A stretch of DNA of 30,832 nt from the NCBI GenBank assembly GCA_900769175.1, contig CAAGFP010000081.1:1-30832 (forward strand), given 5' to 3'. The notes beneath the pieces were generated by a model. The model was not told the origin of the DNA. It saw only the letters and a program-made list of their open reading frames with translations, and did no database searches. The translations under genes were made by a program, and so were the position numbers. Source of the stretch: Lachnospiraceae bacterium. Lineage in GTDB: Bacteria > Bacillota > Clostridia > Lachnospirales > Lachnospiraceae. Shown piece by piece: positions 12,846-20,870 of this stretch (positions within the stretch are counted from its first letter, which is position 1; each line of letters begins with the position of its first letter).

Positions 12846-14558
12846 ATGAAACGAAACATCAAGTTTTTCACGATTGTAATATCGTTGCTCCTTTTATCTT
12901 CCATTATCCTTACCGGATGTATGTACGCCATTGCCGCAGATTACGGAAAAATGAAGCCCTACGATCTGAACGGACAAAAGGAAAACAGCAACAGCTCCGG
13001 CGGTAACATTGTCGAGAACGAACCGACCTCGCAGGATTCCTTGCAAGCAAAGTTTGAAGCTATGTACGAGATCGGCGAGGACGGAAAGACCATCACGGTG
13101 ATTTCCGAAGACTACCTCAACAAATATTGGCAGAGCAACTACGAAAAGGAAGTCATTAAGTCTCTCAGCACAGAAGAGGTTTACTTCATTATTCAGGATT
13201 CCATTCGGATTTATGAAGAGTATGACGAGGTGGTACTCACCGGCTTTGCATCGTTGTCGTCTGCAATACAAGCAGCTGAGCGTTTCCCGTTTGTGAAGGA
13301 TAAGATAATCACTACAAAGCCGATGAATACCCAATATTACCATGAGGAAGATATGCTCTGTATTTATTCAATTATTATGTATCGTCTGACAGCATTGTCT
13401 TCTCCCAAGGCATTCTTTACAGGTGCGGAAGCAATCCGCTTTAATGGCGGTGATCCTAACCTGTATAGCAGTATGTATCCCGAGACTATGTTCTATATTC
13501 CCGGTTATTCCGAAACCACAGACAGAGATTATATTCTTTCAGCATGCGGCGGAAATGCTGACTTTGTTGATCATAAAAGATTCTGCGATTTGTTTGTGGT
13601 GTCTGCTTGGGGCGAACCTGTGATAGAGTTTTCTTCTATAACCAATGGCTCAACGACACAGGTTTATCCAACGGTGGAAATGGAAAACAAGTATAGCGGT
13701 TTCTATACGACAACGCCCGGCGGTTATGAATACGATAACAACGGAAAGCTGCCTGTAGAGATTGTTTACGGCCCGTCGTTTAGCCTAAATAGAAATCACG
13801 GATTCACGATGTCTTTGCATTCGAGCATGTCCAGCGCCATAGGCGGTATGTATATGAGAATGGATAATAAGCTCACATTGATTTGCGGATACGGCGATGC
13901 AAACTATACTTTTGTTTTCTATTATCAAGAATGTGAAGGATATCGCTATGCCAAGAGTGAATCTGCTCCCCCGTCCGGATACGACTTTGAAGATGGAACC
14001 ATGTTCTATTTTGATTTGAGAGACGGAATCACAGGTAAACCTAACGATCCCGACAAGCCTATTGACCCCCCAAATGGAACCGGAGGAAATCCAACGGATG
14101 TACACGCAGAGGATTTTGAAAGGTATTATCCCGATGAGTTGTTTAATTTATATTCTCTGTCCGAAATTGTGAGTTGGGATGATATTTATGCAGCCGAAAA
14201 AATGCTGTTGACGAACAATCCAAATTTCTATAACGAGCAGCTCCCGCCGCTATATCTGATGATCAAAGAGCTTGCTGTCAGCAAGGAGGATTTTGTAAAG
14301 GTTGCCGACGATATCAGCGAAGAGCAGATTGAATGGCTGTTTGCCACGGATGAAGCGGCGGTAATGAAACATCTAAAAGCCGATTGGGTGTTTTACTACG
14401 AAGGCAGACTTTACAATGTATTTGAATTAGCAGAGCTTGATAAAGATTTAATAATCGAGTTGAGAGAATGCGGTGCTTTAAATGAGTTTATCGCATATAT
14501 GGAATCTCTCGATGTTGAGTTTGAAGCTCTCGACCTTATAAAAAATGCAGGGGAATAA
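12846..14558 (+). CDS. Large lipoprotein of unknown function
   Basis: A 570-residue secreted lipoprotein. A basic start (MKRNIK), a hydrophobic core and the lipobox ILTGC put the lipidated cysteine at residue 25. The mature protein is polar and acidic, with a Ser/Asn-rich linker (ENSNSSGGN, about 45-53) and a Pro/Gly-rich hinge (DPDKPIDPPNGTGGNP, about 430-445). A C-terminal helical region of about 120 residues follows the hinge. I recognise no catalytic motif. The ATG at 12846 has gaaagga about 12 bases upstream; an in-frame ATG at 12834 is a less likely start because it crowds that site. It sits 88 bases after the sensor kinase on the same strand, so it may be part of that system's output or its sensing partner. 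Confidence 0.75.
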   Translation: MKRNIKFFTIVISLLLLSSIILTGCMYAIAADYGKMKPYDLNGQKENSNSSGGNIVENEPTSQDSLQAKFEAMYEIGEDGKTITVISEDYLNKYWQSNYEKEVIKSLSTEEVYFIIQDSIRIYEEYDEVVLTGFASLSSAIQAAERFPFVKDKIITTKPMNTQYYHEEDMLCIYSIIMYRLTALSSPKAFFTGAEAIRFNGGDPNLYSSMYPETMFYIPGYSETTDRDYILSACGGNADFVDHKRFCDLFVVSAWGEPVIEFSSITNGSTTQVYPTVEMENKYSGFYTTTPGGYEYDNNGKLPVEIVYGPSFSLNRNHGFTMSLHSSMSSAIGGMYMRMDNKLTLICGYGDANYTFVFYYQECEGYRYAKSESAPPSGYDFEDGTMFYFDLRDGITGKPNDPDKPIDPPNGTGGNPTDVHAEDFERYYPDELFNLYSLSEIVSWDDIYAAEKMLLTNNPNFYNEQLPPLYLMIKELAVSKEDFVKVADDISEEQIEWLFATDEAAVMKHLKADWVFYYEGRLYNVFELAELDKDLIIELRECGALNEFIAYMESLDVEFEALDLIKNAGE

Positions 14559-14600
14559 CGCGATGGTTTTTCGCTTCTGTTTTTGAAAGAAGACGCCCAA

Positions 14601-15446
14601 ATGAAACGAATACTTGCTGTAACGTTAACCCTTATTATGTTGCTTGCAGCTCTGACGGGCTGTATGGCGTCAAAGAATCCTTCGGGTAGCGAAGGAGAAC
14701 AAAATCCATCCGGTGAACGCTTGCCCGTTACAATGACAATCGCAGAAACGCTTCCGAGCTGTGTCGCGTTTGAGTATAAAGACGAAAAACCATATTGCTT
14801 CTATGCTTACGATACCGAAGGAAAGCTTTACCGCGTCTTCTGGAATGATTTCACCGGTCTGAACGAAAAAGACGTGATCGTTATGGATTATAATGACGAT
14901 ATCAAGAAATTGGATTACGCCAATCCTCCCGGCGGTTGGAGCCCTCGGTATGAGGTTACGGCAATCAGCGTAAAGAAGGAAAACACTGCTGACGATCATC
15001 TCGTTAGCCACATTCAAATCAAGTCCGGCGACAACACAATCCGTCCTTTTGGCTCCCTGCTGTGGTCGAAAACGGATAACGGCGACGGAACGTTTACTGA
15101 AGTGAATGCTTCTATGCCTGATACCGGCGAAATAGTGAACCGATATACTGATATCATTCCAAAGCTTGTTTTGGACGAGAGAGTCTCGTATTCAGTTCAA
15201 GTAAACGGTCAGGTTGAAAAGGTATATTTGCTTACACCTGACGAAGACGGATATTCGAAATCCGCAACCACATTTGACGCTCTTTCCAATTTGGAAGACG
15301 GTACGTACTATGTAGCGTTTTACGTTTTGCTAAGCGGTAATTGTGATCCGGATGCTCCGCAGAATTCTTACCGTTATGAAGATGTGTTCTGTTTAGTTGT
15401 TGGAGGTGATGACAATTCTCATGATGATGGCATTCCTCCGTATTAA
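14601..15446 (+). CDS. Second lipoprotein of unknown function
   Basis: A 281-residue lipoprotein. The signal MKRILAVTLTLIMLLAALTGC places the lipidated cysteine at residue 21, and the following ASKNPSGSEGEQNPSG is a flexible linker. The mature part looks beta-rich. No known domain is evident. A region near DERVSYSVQVNGQVEKVYLL resembles small beta-sandwich modules, but this is only an impression. The signal peptide resembles that of the upstream lipoprotein, while the mature proteins differ. The ATG at 14601 is preferred over TTG at 14583 because it directly begins the signal peptide and has gaaagaag upstream. It is the fourth gene of a co-oriented operon starting with the response regulator. 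Confidence 0.75.
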   Translation: MKRILAVTLTLIMLLAALTGCMASKNPSGSEGEQNPSGERLPVTMTIAETLPSCVAFEYKDEKPYCFYAYDTEGKLYRVFWNDFTGLNEKDVIVMDYNDDIKKLDYANPPGGWSPRYEVTAISVKKENTADDHLVSHIQIKSGDNTIRPFGSLLWSKTDNGDGTFTEVNASMPDTGEIVNRYTDIIPKLVLDERVSYSVQVNGQVEKVYLLTPDEDGYSKSATTFDALSNLEDGTYYVAFYVLLSGNCDPDAPQNSYRYEDVFCLVVGGDDNSHDDGIPPY

Positions 15447-15471
15447 GCAATGCTGAATCCGGAAGTTTTGG

Positions 15472-15612
15472 ATGGGCTGGCTGTTTCTCGTCGGATTGTT
15501 TGTATTCGGGCTTGTAATGTCCTTGTCTTTTGTTAGAAAGAACGGTCAGAGCATTTCTTACAGGTTGCTTGAAAGAATCGGCAAAAACAATAACGGCGGT
15601 GAGCAGATATGA
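15472..15612 (+). CDS. 46-aa single-pass membrane peptide
   Basis: This short gene begins 25 bases after the lipoprotein stop and ends in an ATGA overlap with the next gene (15609-15612). It encodes MGWLFLVGLFVFGLVMSLSF, then a basic, polar tail beginning VRKNGQSISYRLLERIG. Residues 2-20 form one hydrophobic helix with a positive cytoplasmic side. A modest site (ggaag at 15461-15465) precedes the ATG. No family recognised. The overlap with the following membrane-protein gene suggests that the two products assemble together. Confidence 0.6.
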   Translation: MGWLFLVGLFVFGLVMSLSFVRKNGQSISYRLLERIGKNNNGGEQI

Positions 15613-16079
15613 GAGCAATGGACAAGCGAAAAATCCTTGTATTATCAATTGGGTTCACGTTAATTCTGGTAACGTGTATCGTTATAGTGATTTTTTTGAT
15701 TCAGGATATTAGAAATGAATCTTTCGACCCTTTGGATAAACGATTAATAGCTCCTGTCTATTTATTCTTCGTCTTACCGATAATACCGGAAGAAGTGTCT
15801 TTGTTAAGAAGCGTGTATAAGCTTATAAACTCTGGTCCGGAAACCTCGGCAAAAATCTCTTATATTGTTTCGGCTATCATAGTTTTTGCGGCTTTGGTCT
15901 TTCAATTGTCGGTATTCACAAAAACCATAACGAAGGATATATTTCCGGATGGACCCCAAGCGGCGAGTTCGCGTTTTCATGAACTGCTTCTTTTAACTGA
16001 ATGGCCGGTACTTTTCGTATCCTTCGCTTTGGGGAGTGTAAAAAGCAGTAATAAGGAACGGCTGAAACTAAAAGGTTAA
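15609..16079 (+). CDS. Four-helix integral membrane protein
   Basis: A 156-residue hydrophobic protein with likely helices at about 9-31, 46-61, 84-104 and 126-144 and a basic C-terminus (SSNKERLKLKG). It has no recognised domain. The translational overlap with the preceding 46-aa peptide is strong evidence for a real coupled pair. As last gene of the two-component/lipoprotein operon it may be a membrane partner of the lipoproteins or a small transporter-like subunit. The second methionine (residue 4) is an alternative start. Confidence 0.68.
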   Translation: MRAMDKRKILVLSIGFTLILVTCIVIVIFLIQDIRNESFDPLDKRLIAPVYLFFVLPIIPEEVSLLRSVYKLINSGPETSAKISYIVSAIIVFAALVFQLSVFTKTITKDIFPDGPQAASSRFHELLLLTEWPVLFVSFALGSVKSSNKERLKLKG

Positions 16080-16164
16080 TAACATTATTGTTCGCGTTGA
16101 TATTCACGCTTGGTTAAACGGATACGCGAAATCGACAGAAACTTCATTATTAAAGGCTTAAAGC

Positions 16165-16624
16165 ATGTTGCTCTTTCCACCGGATATGCAAAAGAAGGAA
16201 ACGAAGCCTGATACCGTGCGTATGAGCAGAAACGAACTGTTATCCCTGTTCAAGCGACTGTATCAGGATAACGCGCTCGGCTGTATGACCAACGAGCAAT
16301 TCCGCCTCCTTTCTGACGGGTACAACACCGAGCAAAAAGAACCGGACGAAGCACTGCCGTTGAAAGAAGAACGCTTAATGGATGAAATCGTCTGCCGCCA
16401 ATGCATATGCTTTCATTGAGAAAGCAAAGCGGTATAAAACCGACGTTGGATTAACGCCCGGAATCGTGCGCACGTTTACAGCAAGGGGTGAGATCGGAGA
16501 ACGCGCAGTGAGGTACTCACGACACTCCGCTCAAAAAAACGAATCATTTAACGTGACACCGGTGAATGGTATTAAGAGGATGCGGCTGAAGTCGAACAGC
16601 GACAGTCACAGGCAGTTGCAGTAA
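16165..16624 (+). pseudogene. Frameshifted 3' remnant of a large serine recombinase
   Basis: Two overlapping frames together read as the C-terminal part of a Tn4451/DUF4368-type serine recombinase. The first frame (16165-16419) contains LLSLFKRLYQDNALG and then EQFRLLSDGYNTEQKE, ending KEERL. The second (from about 16382) continues ANAYAFIEKAKRYKTDVGLTP, then FTARGEIGERAVRYSRHS. Both stretches match the coiled-coil and terminal segments of that family in the correct order, so a +1 shift near 16380 split the gene. The catalytic N-terminal two thirds are absent, with a stop directly upstream. It marks an old mobile-element insertion after the lipoprotein operon. Confidence 0.8.
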
Positions 16625-16671
16625 CCGTAACCGCTGCCTGCTCAACACTGCACAAAGCGGAATAAACGCAG

Positions 16672-16703
16672 TAAAGGCGGATGATAACCGCCATCCGCCT
16701 TTA
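16672..16703. repeat. Hairpin downstream of the recombinase remnant
   Basis: taaaggcggatg (16672-16683) is a perfect inverted match to catccgccttta (16692-16703) over an 8-base loop. It has few T residues downstream, so it is either a weak terminator or an intergenic palindrome. Confidence 0.6.
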
Positions 16704-16835
16704 TAGCCCCTGAATACTGTCGGAAAATGTCACTATGAACACCGGAATCTCGTTTTTTATACCTCTGAAAATCAAAAAGATAATCATATCCGTTTTTGAC
16801 CTGCTGCGCGGAAACGGAACGGGGAAATGCTGTTT

Positions 16836-16882
16836 AAGGGCGGCTTTCGGAGTGCTTTTCGGCTCCGAAAACCGCCCTTTTT
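16836..16882 (+). terminator. Long GC-rich hairpin at the end of the nucleoside transporter operon
   Basis: aagggcgg (16836-16843) pairs with ccgccctt (16872-16879), and inner tttcggag (16845-16852) pairs with ctccgaaa (16863-16870). The T-run lies on the plus-strand side, although the nearest gene end is the minus-strand permease stop at 16886. It may protect the 3' end of that mRNA or end plus-strand read-through. Confidence 0.6.
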
Positions 16883-16885
16883 CGT

Positions 16886-17848
16886 TTATCTTTCTTCGCG
16901 GAAATAAGGGAGTCCGAGTGAAGCGGGAGGCTGATGCTCGCGCTTTTTGCGGATGCTGGTCAGGACGAGTACTATGATGGTAACAACATAAGGCAGCATC
17001 TTAATAATTTCTCTTTGCGTGGAAGTGATATCGGGAATAACGAACGCCACAATGAAGCAGGCGCCAAACAGGAATGCACCGAAGATTGCGGCAACGGGCT
17101 TCCAGAGTACAAATATAACAAGCGCTATTGCCAACCATCCGAACGCTTCAATCGTAGCGGCATTTTCCCAGCTGCCCTTGATATAATCCATGATGTAGTA
17201 GAATCCGCCAACGCCGGCTATGGCGCTTCCGGAAATTATAGCCACGTACTTATACAGAACCACGTTTATGCCTGCCGCATCGGCGGTAGCGGCGCTCTCG
17301 CCCACTGCCCTCAGATGAAGTCCGACCCGCGTCCTGTTCAGCACGACGGAGCAGACGATTGCCACCGCAACAGCAAGATACACATAAATTCCGTGTCCGA
17401 AAACCACTCTGCCGAATCCGCCGAGCTCTTCGGCAAACGGCAATGAGGATGAAATCAGTTTGCCTGCGGGATCGAAGTAGGTACGGTCCACAAACGACAT
17501 AATAAAGTTGGTGGCTCCGCTGCCGAAAACGGTAACGGCGAGTCCCGTAATATTCTGGTTGCAACGGAGAGTTACGGTCAGCAGCGCATATATACTTCCG
17601 AGTGCCGCCGCAAACGTTGTGGAAAACAACAGCGAGATAAGGATGAGAAGAATCCAGGACGCATTTTCGGGCGAAGAAAGCGAACCCATATAAAGCGAAA
17701 CGCCGAGGCAACCGCCTGCAGTCCCCATACACATAATTCCCGGGATGCCGAGATTCAGGTGTCCTGCCTTTTCCGTGATTATCTCACCGATGCATCCGTA
17801 CAAAAGCACGGTTGCTATTGAGATTGCAGATACAAAAAAGATTGTCAT
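16886..17848 (-). CDS. ABC permease of a purine-nucleoside (BMP-type) transporter, second subunit
   Basis: A 320-residue integral membrane protein with about 8-9 helices, of the branched-chain/ribose permease superfamily, corresponding to the YufQ/NupQ subunit. The N-terminal EKAGHLNLGIPGIMCMGTAGG is the conserved start of this subunit, usually EKSGVVNIGIEG. A further match is RTRVGLHLRAVGE, followed by AADAAGINV-like ATADAAGINVVLYKY, the cytoplasmic loop that docks the ATPase. It forms the heterodimeric channel with the product of 17851-18987. The start lies two bases after the preceding stop, with aaggag inside the end of that gene, so translation is coupled. Length is normal for the family. 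Confidence 0.9.
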   Translation of the reverse strand: MTIFFVSAISIATVLLYGCIGEIITEKAGHLNLGIPGIMCMGTAGGCLGVSLYMGSLSSPENASWILLILISLLFSTTFAAALGSIYALLTVTLRCNQNITGLAVTVFGSGATNFIMSFVDRTYFDPAGKLISSSLPFAEELGGFGRVVFGHGIYVYLAVAVAIVCSVVLNRTRVGLHLRAVGESAATADAAGINVVLYKYVAIISGSAIAGVGGFYYIMDYIKGSWENAATIEAFGWLAIALVIFVLWKPVAAIFGAFLFGACFIVAFVIPDITSTQREIIKMLPYVVTIIVLVLTSIRKKREHQPPASLGLPYFREER

Positions 17849-17850
17849 GC

Positions 17851-18987
17851 TCAGTCAGCTCCTTTCGCTCCGTCGGATTTTCTGCGTTTCGCGCCCGACT
17901 TGCGGAACACCACTCGGTAGGTGATGAAGAAGCTGCACGCGATAACACAGAAATACACGAGTCCGATAACGATATTGGCAATGCTGTCGTTGGTGAAACC
18001 GAAGTTGCCCCTGACTTCTACCATGCCTCTTGAAATAAAGATTATGAAGAAGCAGGTGCCGATCATCACCAGGGGATTGAAGGAAGCAAGCCAGGCCGCC
18101 ATAATGGCTGTAAAGCCCATATTATTCGCCGAGGCGGTGCTGATGGTGTGATGTATACCGCCCGCCAGAAACAGTCCGACGATGCCCGATAGAGCTCCGG
18201 AAATAATCATGGTACGGATAATAACGCGTTTTACGTCAATGCCGATATACTTTGCCGTATTGGGGCTGTCGCCTACTACGGCTATTTCGTATCCGTGCTT
18301 GGTATATTTCAGATAAATATACATCAGCACGGCAAGAATTGTGAAAACCAGCACCGTAAGCAGATATTTGATGCCGAACAGGGGAGGGAAATTACCGGAA
18401 TTCAACGGTTCAAGCACGCCCGATCCGCTTTTTACCCAAACAGTAATGAACATAGCCACAAGCCCCGTGGCAATGTAGTTTAGCATAAGTGTAAAAAGCG
18501 ATTCGTTTGTCCCGAAGTACGCTTTGAATATTGCCGGTAAGACGCCCCATGCCGCGCCTGCGGCAATGCTTGCAACGGTCATAATAAGTATGAGCAAAGC
18601 GTCGGGAATCCTGCCTCCGAGGTAGAACATGCAGGAGACAGCCGCAAGACAACCGACAAGTATCTGTCCGTTACCGCCGAGGTTCCAGAACTTCATCTTA
18701 AACGCGGGAACAAGTGCGACTGCCACTCCGAGAAGGAGCGCGGTGTCCTGCAAAAGCAGCCAGATCCGGCGGGACGAGCCGAATGCGCCCGTAAAGAGGG
18801 AAGTGAAGAATTCCAGAGGGTTTTTTGATGAAAACAGCGAACAGATAATTGCGGAGAGCAAAAGGCTCGCGGCAATCGCCGCTGCGTAAATCAGTATTAT
18901 TTTCCATATCGGGAGAGCATCTCTCTTGACAATACGGAGCCAAGGTTCTTTTTTGATCTGTTCTTGTTTAATATGTTTCTTTTCCAT
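17851..18987 (-). CDS. ABC permease of a purine-nucleoside (BMP-type) transporter, first subunit
   Basis: A 378-residue membrane protein with a basic cytoplasmic N-terminus of about 25 residues and about nine helices, corresponding to YufP/NupP. Supporting motifs are FKMKFWNLGGNGQILVG (usually FNIGVEGQ), GTNESLFTLMLNYIA, and KHGYEIAVVGDSPNTAKYIGID, the ATPase coupling loop, close to the family pattern GxNxxAAxYxGI. It ends in a very basic tail. The ATG at 18987 is 13 bases after the ATPase stop but has no clear ribosome site; an in-frame TTG at 19038 inside the ATPase gene is the alternative, and the ggagg near 19010 could serve an intermediate start. Cotranscribed with the ATPase and second permease. 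Confidence 0.88.
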   Translation of the reverse strand: MEKKHIKQEQIKKEPWLRIVKRDALPIWKIILIYAAAIAASLLLSAIICSLFSSKNPLEFFTSLFTGAFGSSRRIWLLLQDTALLLGVAVALVPAFKMKFWNLGGNGQILVGCLAAVSCMFYLGGRIPDALLILIMTVASIAAGAAWGVLPAIFKAYFGTNESLFTLMLNYIATGLVAMFITVWVKSGSGVLEPLNSGNFPPLFGIKYLLTVLVFTILAVLMYIYLKYTKHGYEIAVVGDSPNTAKYIGIDVKRVIIRTMIISGALSGIVGLFLAGGIHHTISTASANNMGFTAIMAAWLASFNPLVMIGTCFFIIFISRGMVEVRGNFGFTNDSIANIVIGLVYFCVIACSFFITYRVVFRKSGAKRRKSDGAKGAD

Positions 18988-19000
18988 ATACAAAACAGCT

Positions 19001-20737
19001 TTATAAGCTTCCTCCCTCTTGCTTTTCTGTATCTTCAAGGGCAGTGCCCATCATCATAAGGCCGATTTCTTCCTTTTTTGCCTTGCGTGCATCCACCGTG
19101 CCCATAACCTTTCCGCCGGCAAGCACCAGAATACGGTCGCAAAGCGACAGCAGTACATCAAGGTCCTCACCGACGAAGATAACTGCAACGCCGTTCTTCT
19201 TTTGGTCGGTAAGAAGATTGTAAATGGTGTAAGAGGAATTGATATCAAGTCCGCGCACGGGATATGCCGCCATCAGAACGCGGGGACCTGCGGCAATCTC
19301 CCGGCCGACGAGCACCTTCTGAATGTTGCCGCCCGAAAGGCGACGAACGGGAGTGTGCACACCGGGGGTGACGACCTGAAGACTGTCGATGATATCCTTT
19401 GCGAGATCCTCGGGCGTCTTCCGGTCTACAAACGCCGACTTTCCGCGGCGATAGCTGCGGAGCATCATATTGTCGGTGATGTCCATATTTGCAACCAATC
19501 CCATACCGAGACGGTCCTCGGGTACAAACGAAAACCGCACGCCGAGCTCGCGGATCTGCAGAGGCGTCTTTTCGCGCAGGTTGATAACCTCGTCTTCTTT
19601 GAAAAAGACTTCGCCTGCCTCGATCTGCCCGCAAACAGTCTTCTTTGAAAGCGGCTTTCCTTTTTCGTCCCTGCCGGTGAAATCTCTGCCGTCGGCATAG
19701 CGGAGCATTCCGCTCTCTGCCAGCTCCATCACTCTCTCAAAAGTCTTGTGGAAGAAGGTGATCGGCTTGTCTTTCTTGGGATTGTAATAGGTAACGCGTC
19801 CGCTTTGCAGGTGATGGAGTCCCGCTATAGACTCAAGCAGTTCCCTTTGACCGGTTCCCGCGATACCTGCAATTCCGAGAATCTCGCCGCCGTAGGCGGA
19901 AAAGCTCACATTGTCAAGAATAAGATGTCCTTCGCTTCCCATAAGCGAAAGCCCCTCTACCTCAAGACGAAGCTCGGGATTTTCGGGCAGGGGACGGTCA
20001 ATGTTCAGCGTAACCTTCTGTCCGACCATCATATCCGCAAGTTCTTTTTCGTTGGTTTCGGACGTGTTGACCGTCTTTATGTGCTCGCCTTTGCGAAGTA
20101 CCGTTACACGGTCTGAAATCTCCATAACCTCGTTGAGCTTATGTGTGATAATTATTACAGACTTGCCGTTCGCACGCATAGCGCGAAGTACGTCGAAAAG
20201 GCGTTCTATCTCCTGCGGAGTCAAAACCGCGGTTGGCTCGTCCAGGATAAGCACATCCGCACCCCGGTAAAGCGCTTTGACTATCTCTACCGTCTGCTTC
20301 TCCGAAACCGACATCTTGTGGACTTTTTTATCTAATTCTATATGGAATCCGTATTTTTCGCTCATTTCGCGAATACGGTTTTTTGCCGATTTTAAATCGT
20401 ATTTTCCGTTATCGTCCGTACCGATAACGATATTCTCCGCGGCAGTGAATACATCAATCAGCTTGAAGTGCTGATGTATCATACCTATATTGTAATGGAA
20501 GGCATCCTTCGGTGAGCGTATGCTGACTTCCTCGCCGCGGATAAGGATGGTCCCCTCGTCGGGATAATAAATGCCTGCAAGCATATTCATAAGGGTGGTT
20601 TTTCCGCAACCGTTCTCGCCGAGAATAGAGAGAATTTCACCTTTTTTGACGTCTATTGAAATGTTATTGTTTGCAACGATGCTTGCGCCGAAACACTTTG
20701 TAATACCGCGAAGCTCAATTACAGTCTGCTTTTCCAC
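19001..20737 (-). CDS. Double-domain ABC ATPase of the nucleoside transporter, with an inserted segment
   Basis: A 578-residue protein with two fused nucleotide-binding domains, as in YufO/NupO and sugar RbsA. Domain 1 has Walker A GENGCGKTT (40-48), signature KMSVSEKQ (about 141-148) and Walker B VLILDEPTA (162-170). Domain 2 has the degenerate Walker A GIAGTGQREL (291-300), VPEDR (405-409), signature RLSGGNIQK (466-474) and a Walker B changed to VLMAAYPVRGLD, as usual for this half. Between the second Walker A and VPEDR lies about 70 extra residues (roughly 318-388), so the protein is longer than the usual 510 or so. The start is GTG at 20737 with aaggag eight bases upstream. It energises uptake of the ligand bound by the upstream BMP lipoprotein. 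Confidence 0.9.
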   Translation of the reverse strand: MEKQTVIELRGITKCFGASIVANNNISIDVKKGEILSILGENGCGKTTLMNMLAGIYYPDEGTILIRGEEVSIRSPKDAFHYNIGMIHQHFKLIDVFTAAENIVIGTDDNGKYDLKSAKNRIREMSEKYGFHIELDKKVHKMSVSEKQTVEIVKALYRGADVLILDEPTAVLTPQEIERLFDVLRAMRANGKSVIIITHKLNEVMEISDRVTVLRKGEHIKTVNTSETNEKELADMMVGQKVTLNIDRPLPENPELRLEVEGLSLMGSEGHLILDNVSFSAYGGEILGIAGIAGTGQRELLESIAGLHHLQSGRVTYYNPKKDKPITFFHKTFERVMELAESGMLRYADGRDFTGRDEKGKPLSKKTVCGQIEAGEVFFKEDEVINLREKTPLQIRELGVRFSFVPEDRLGMGLVANMDITDNMMLRSYRRGKSAFVDRKTPEDLAKDIIDSLQVVTPGVHTPVRRLSGGNIQKVLVGREIAAGPRVLMAAYPVRGLDINSSYTIYNLLTDQKKNGVAVIFVGEDLDVLLSLCDRILVLAGGKVMGTVDARKAKKEEIGLMMMGTALEDTEKQEGGSL

Positions 20738-20785
20738 AATTTTTCTCCTTTATGTATGAGGTGCAAACATGGATATTTATCACAT

Positions 20786-20814
20786 AAAGGGTTGCCGCCC
20801 AAACGACAACCCTT
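20786..20814 (-). terminator. Intercistronic hairpin between the BMP lipoprotein and ATPase genes
   Basis: aagggttg (20787-20794) and caaccctt (20807-20814) form a stem over 12 bases. Without a U-run it is probably a stability or partial-attenuation hairpin. Such hairpins often keep the binding protein more abundant than the ATPase and permeases. Confidence 0.55.
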
Positions 20815-20870
20815 ATGCTTTTAACGACACCGATCGTAACTTTCGCTTATGCGACCGTCAAAGAATAAAA

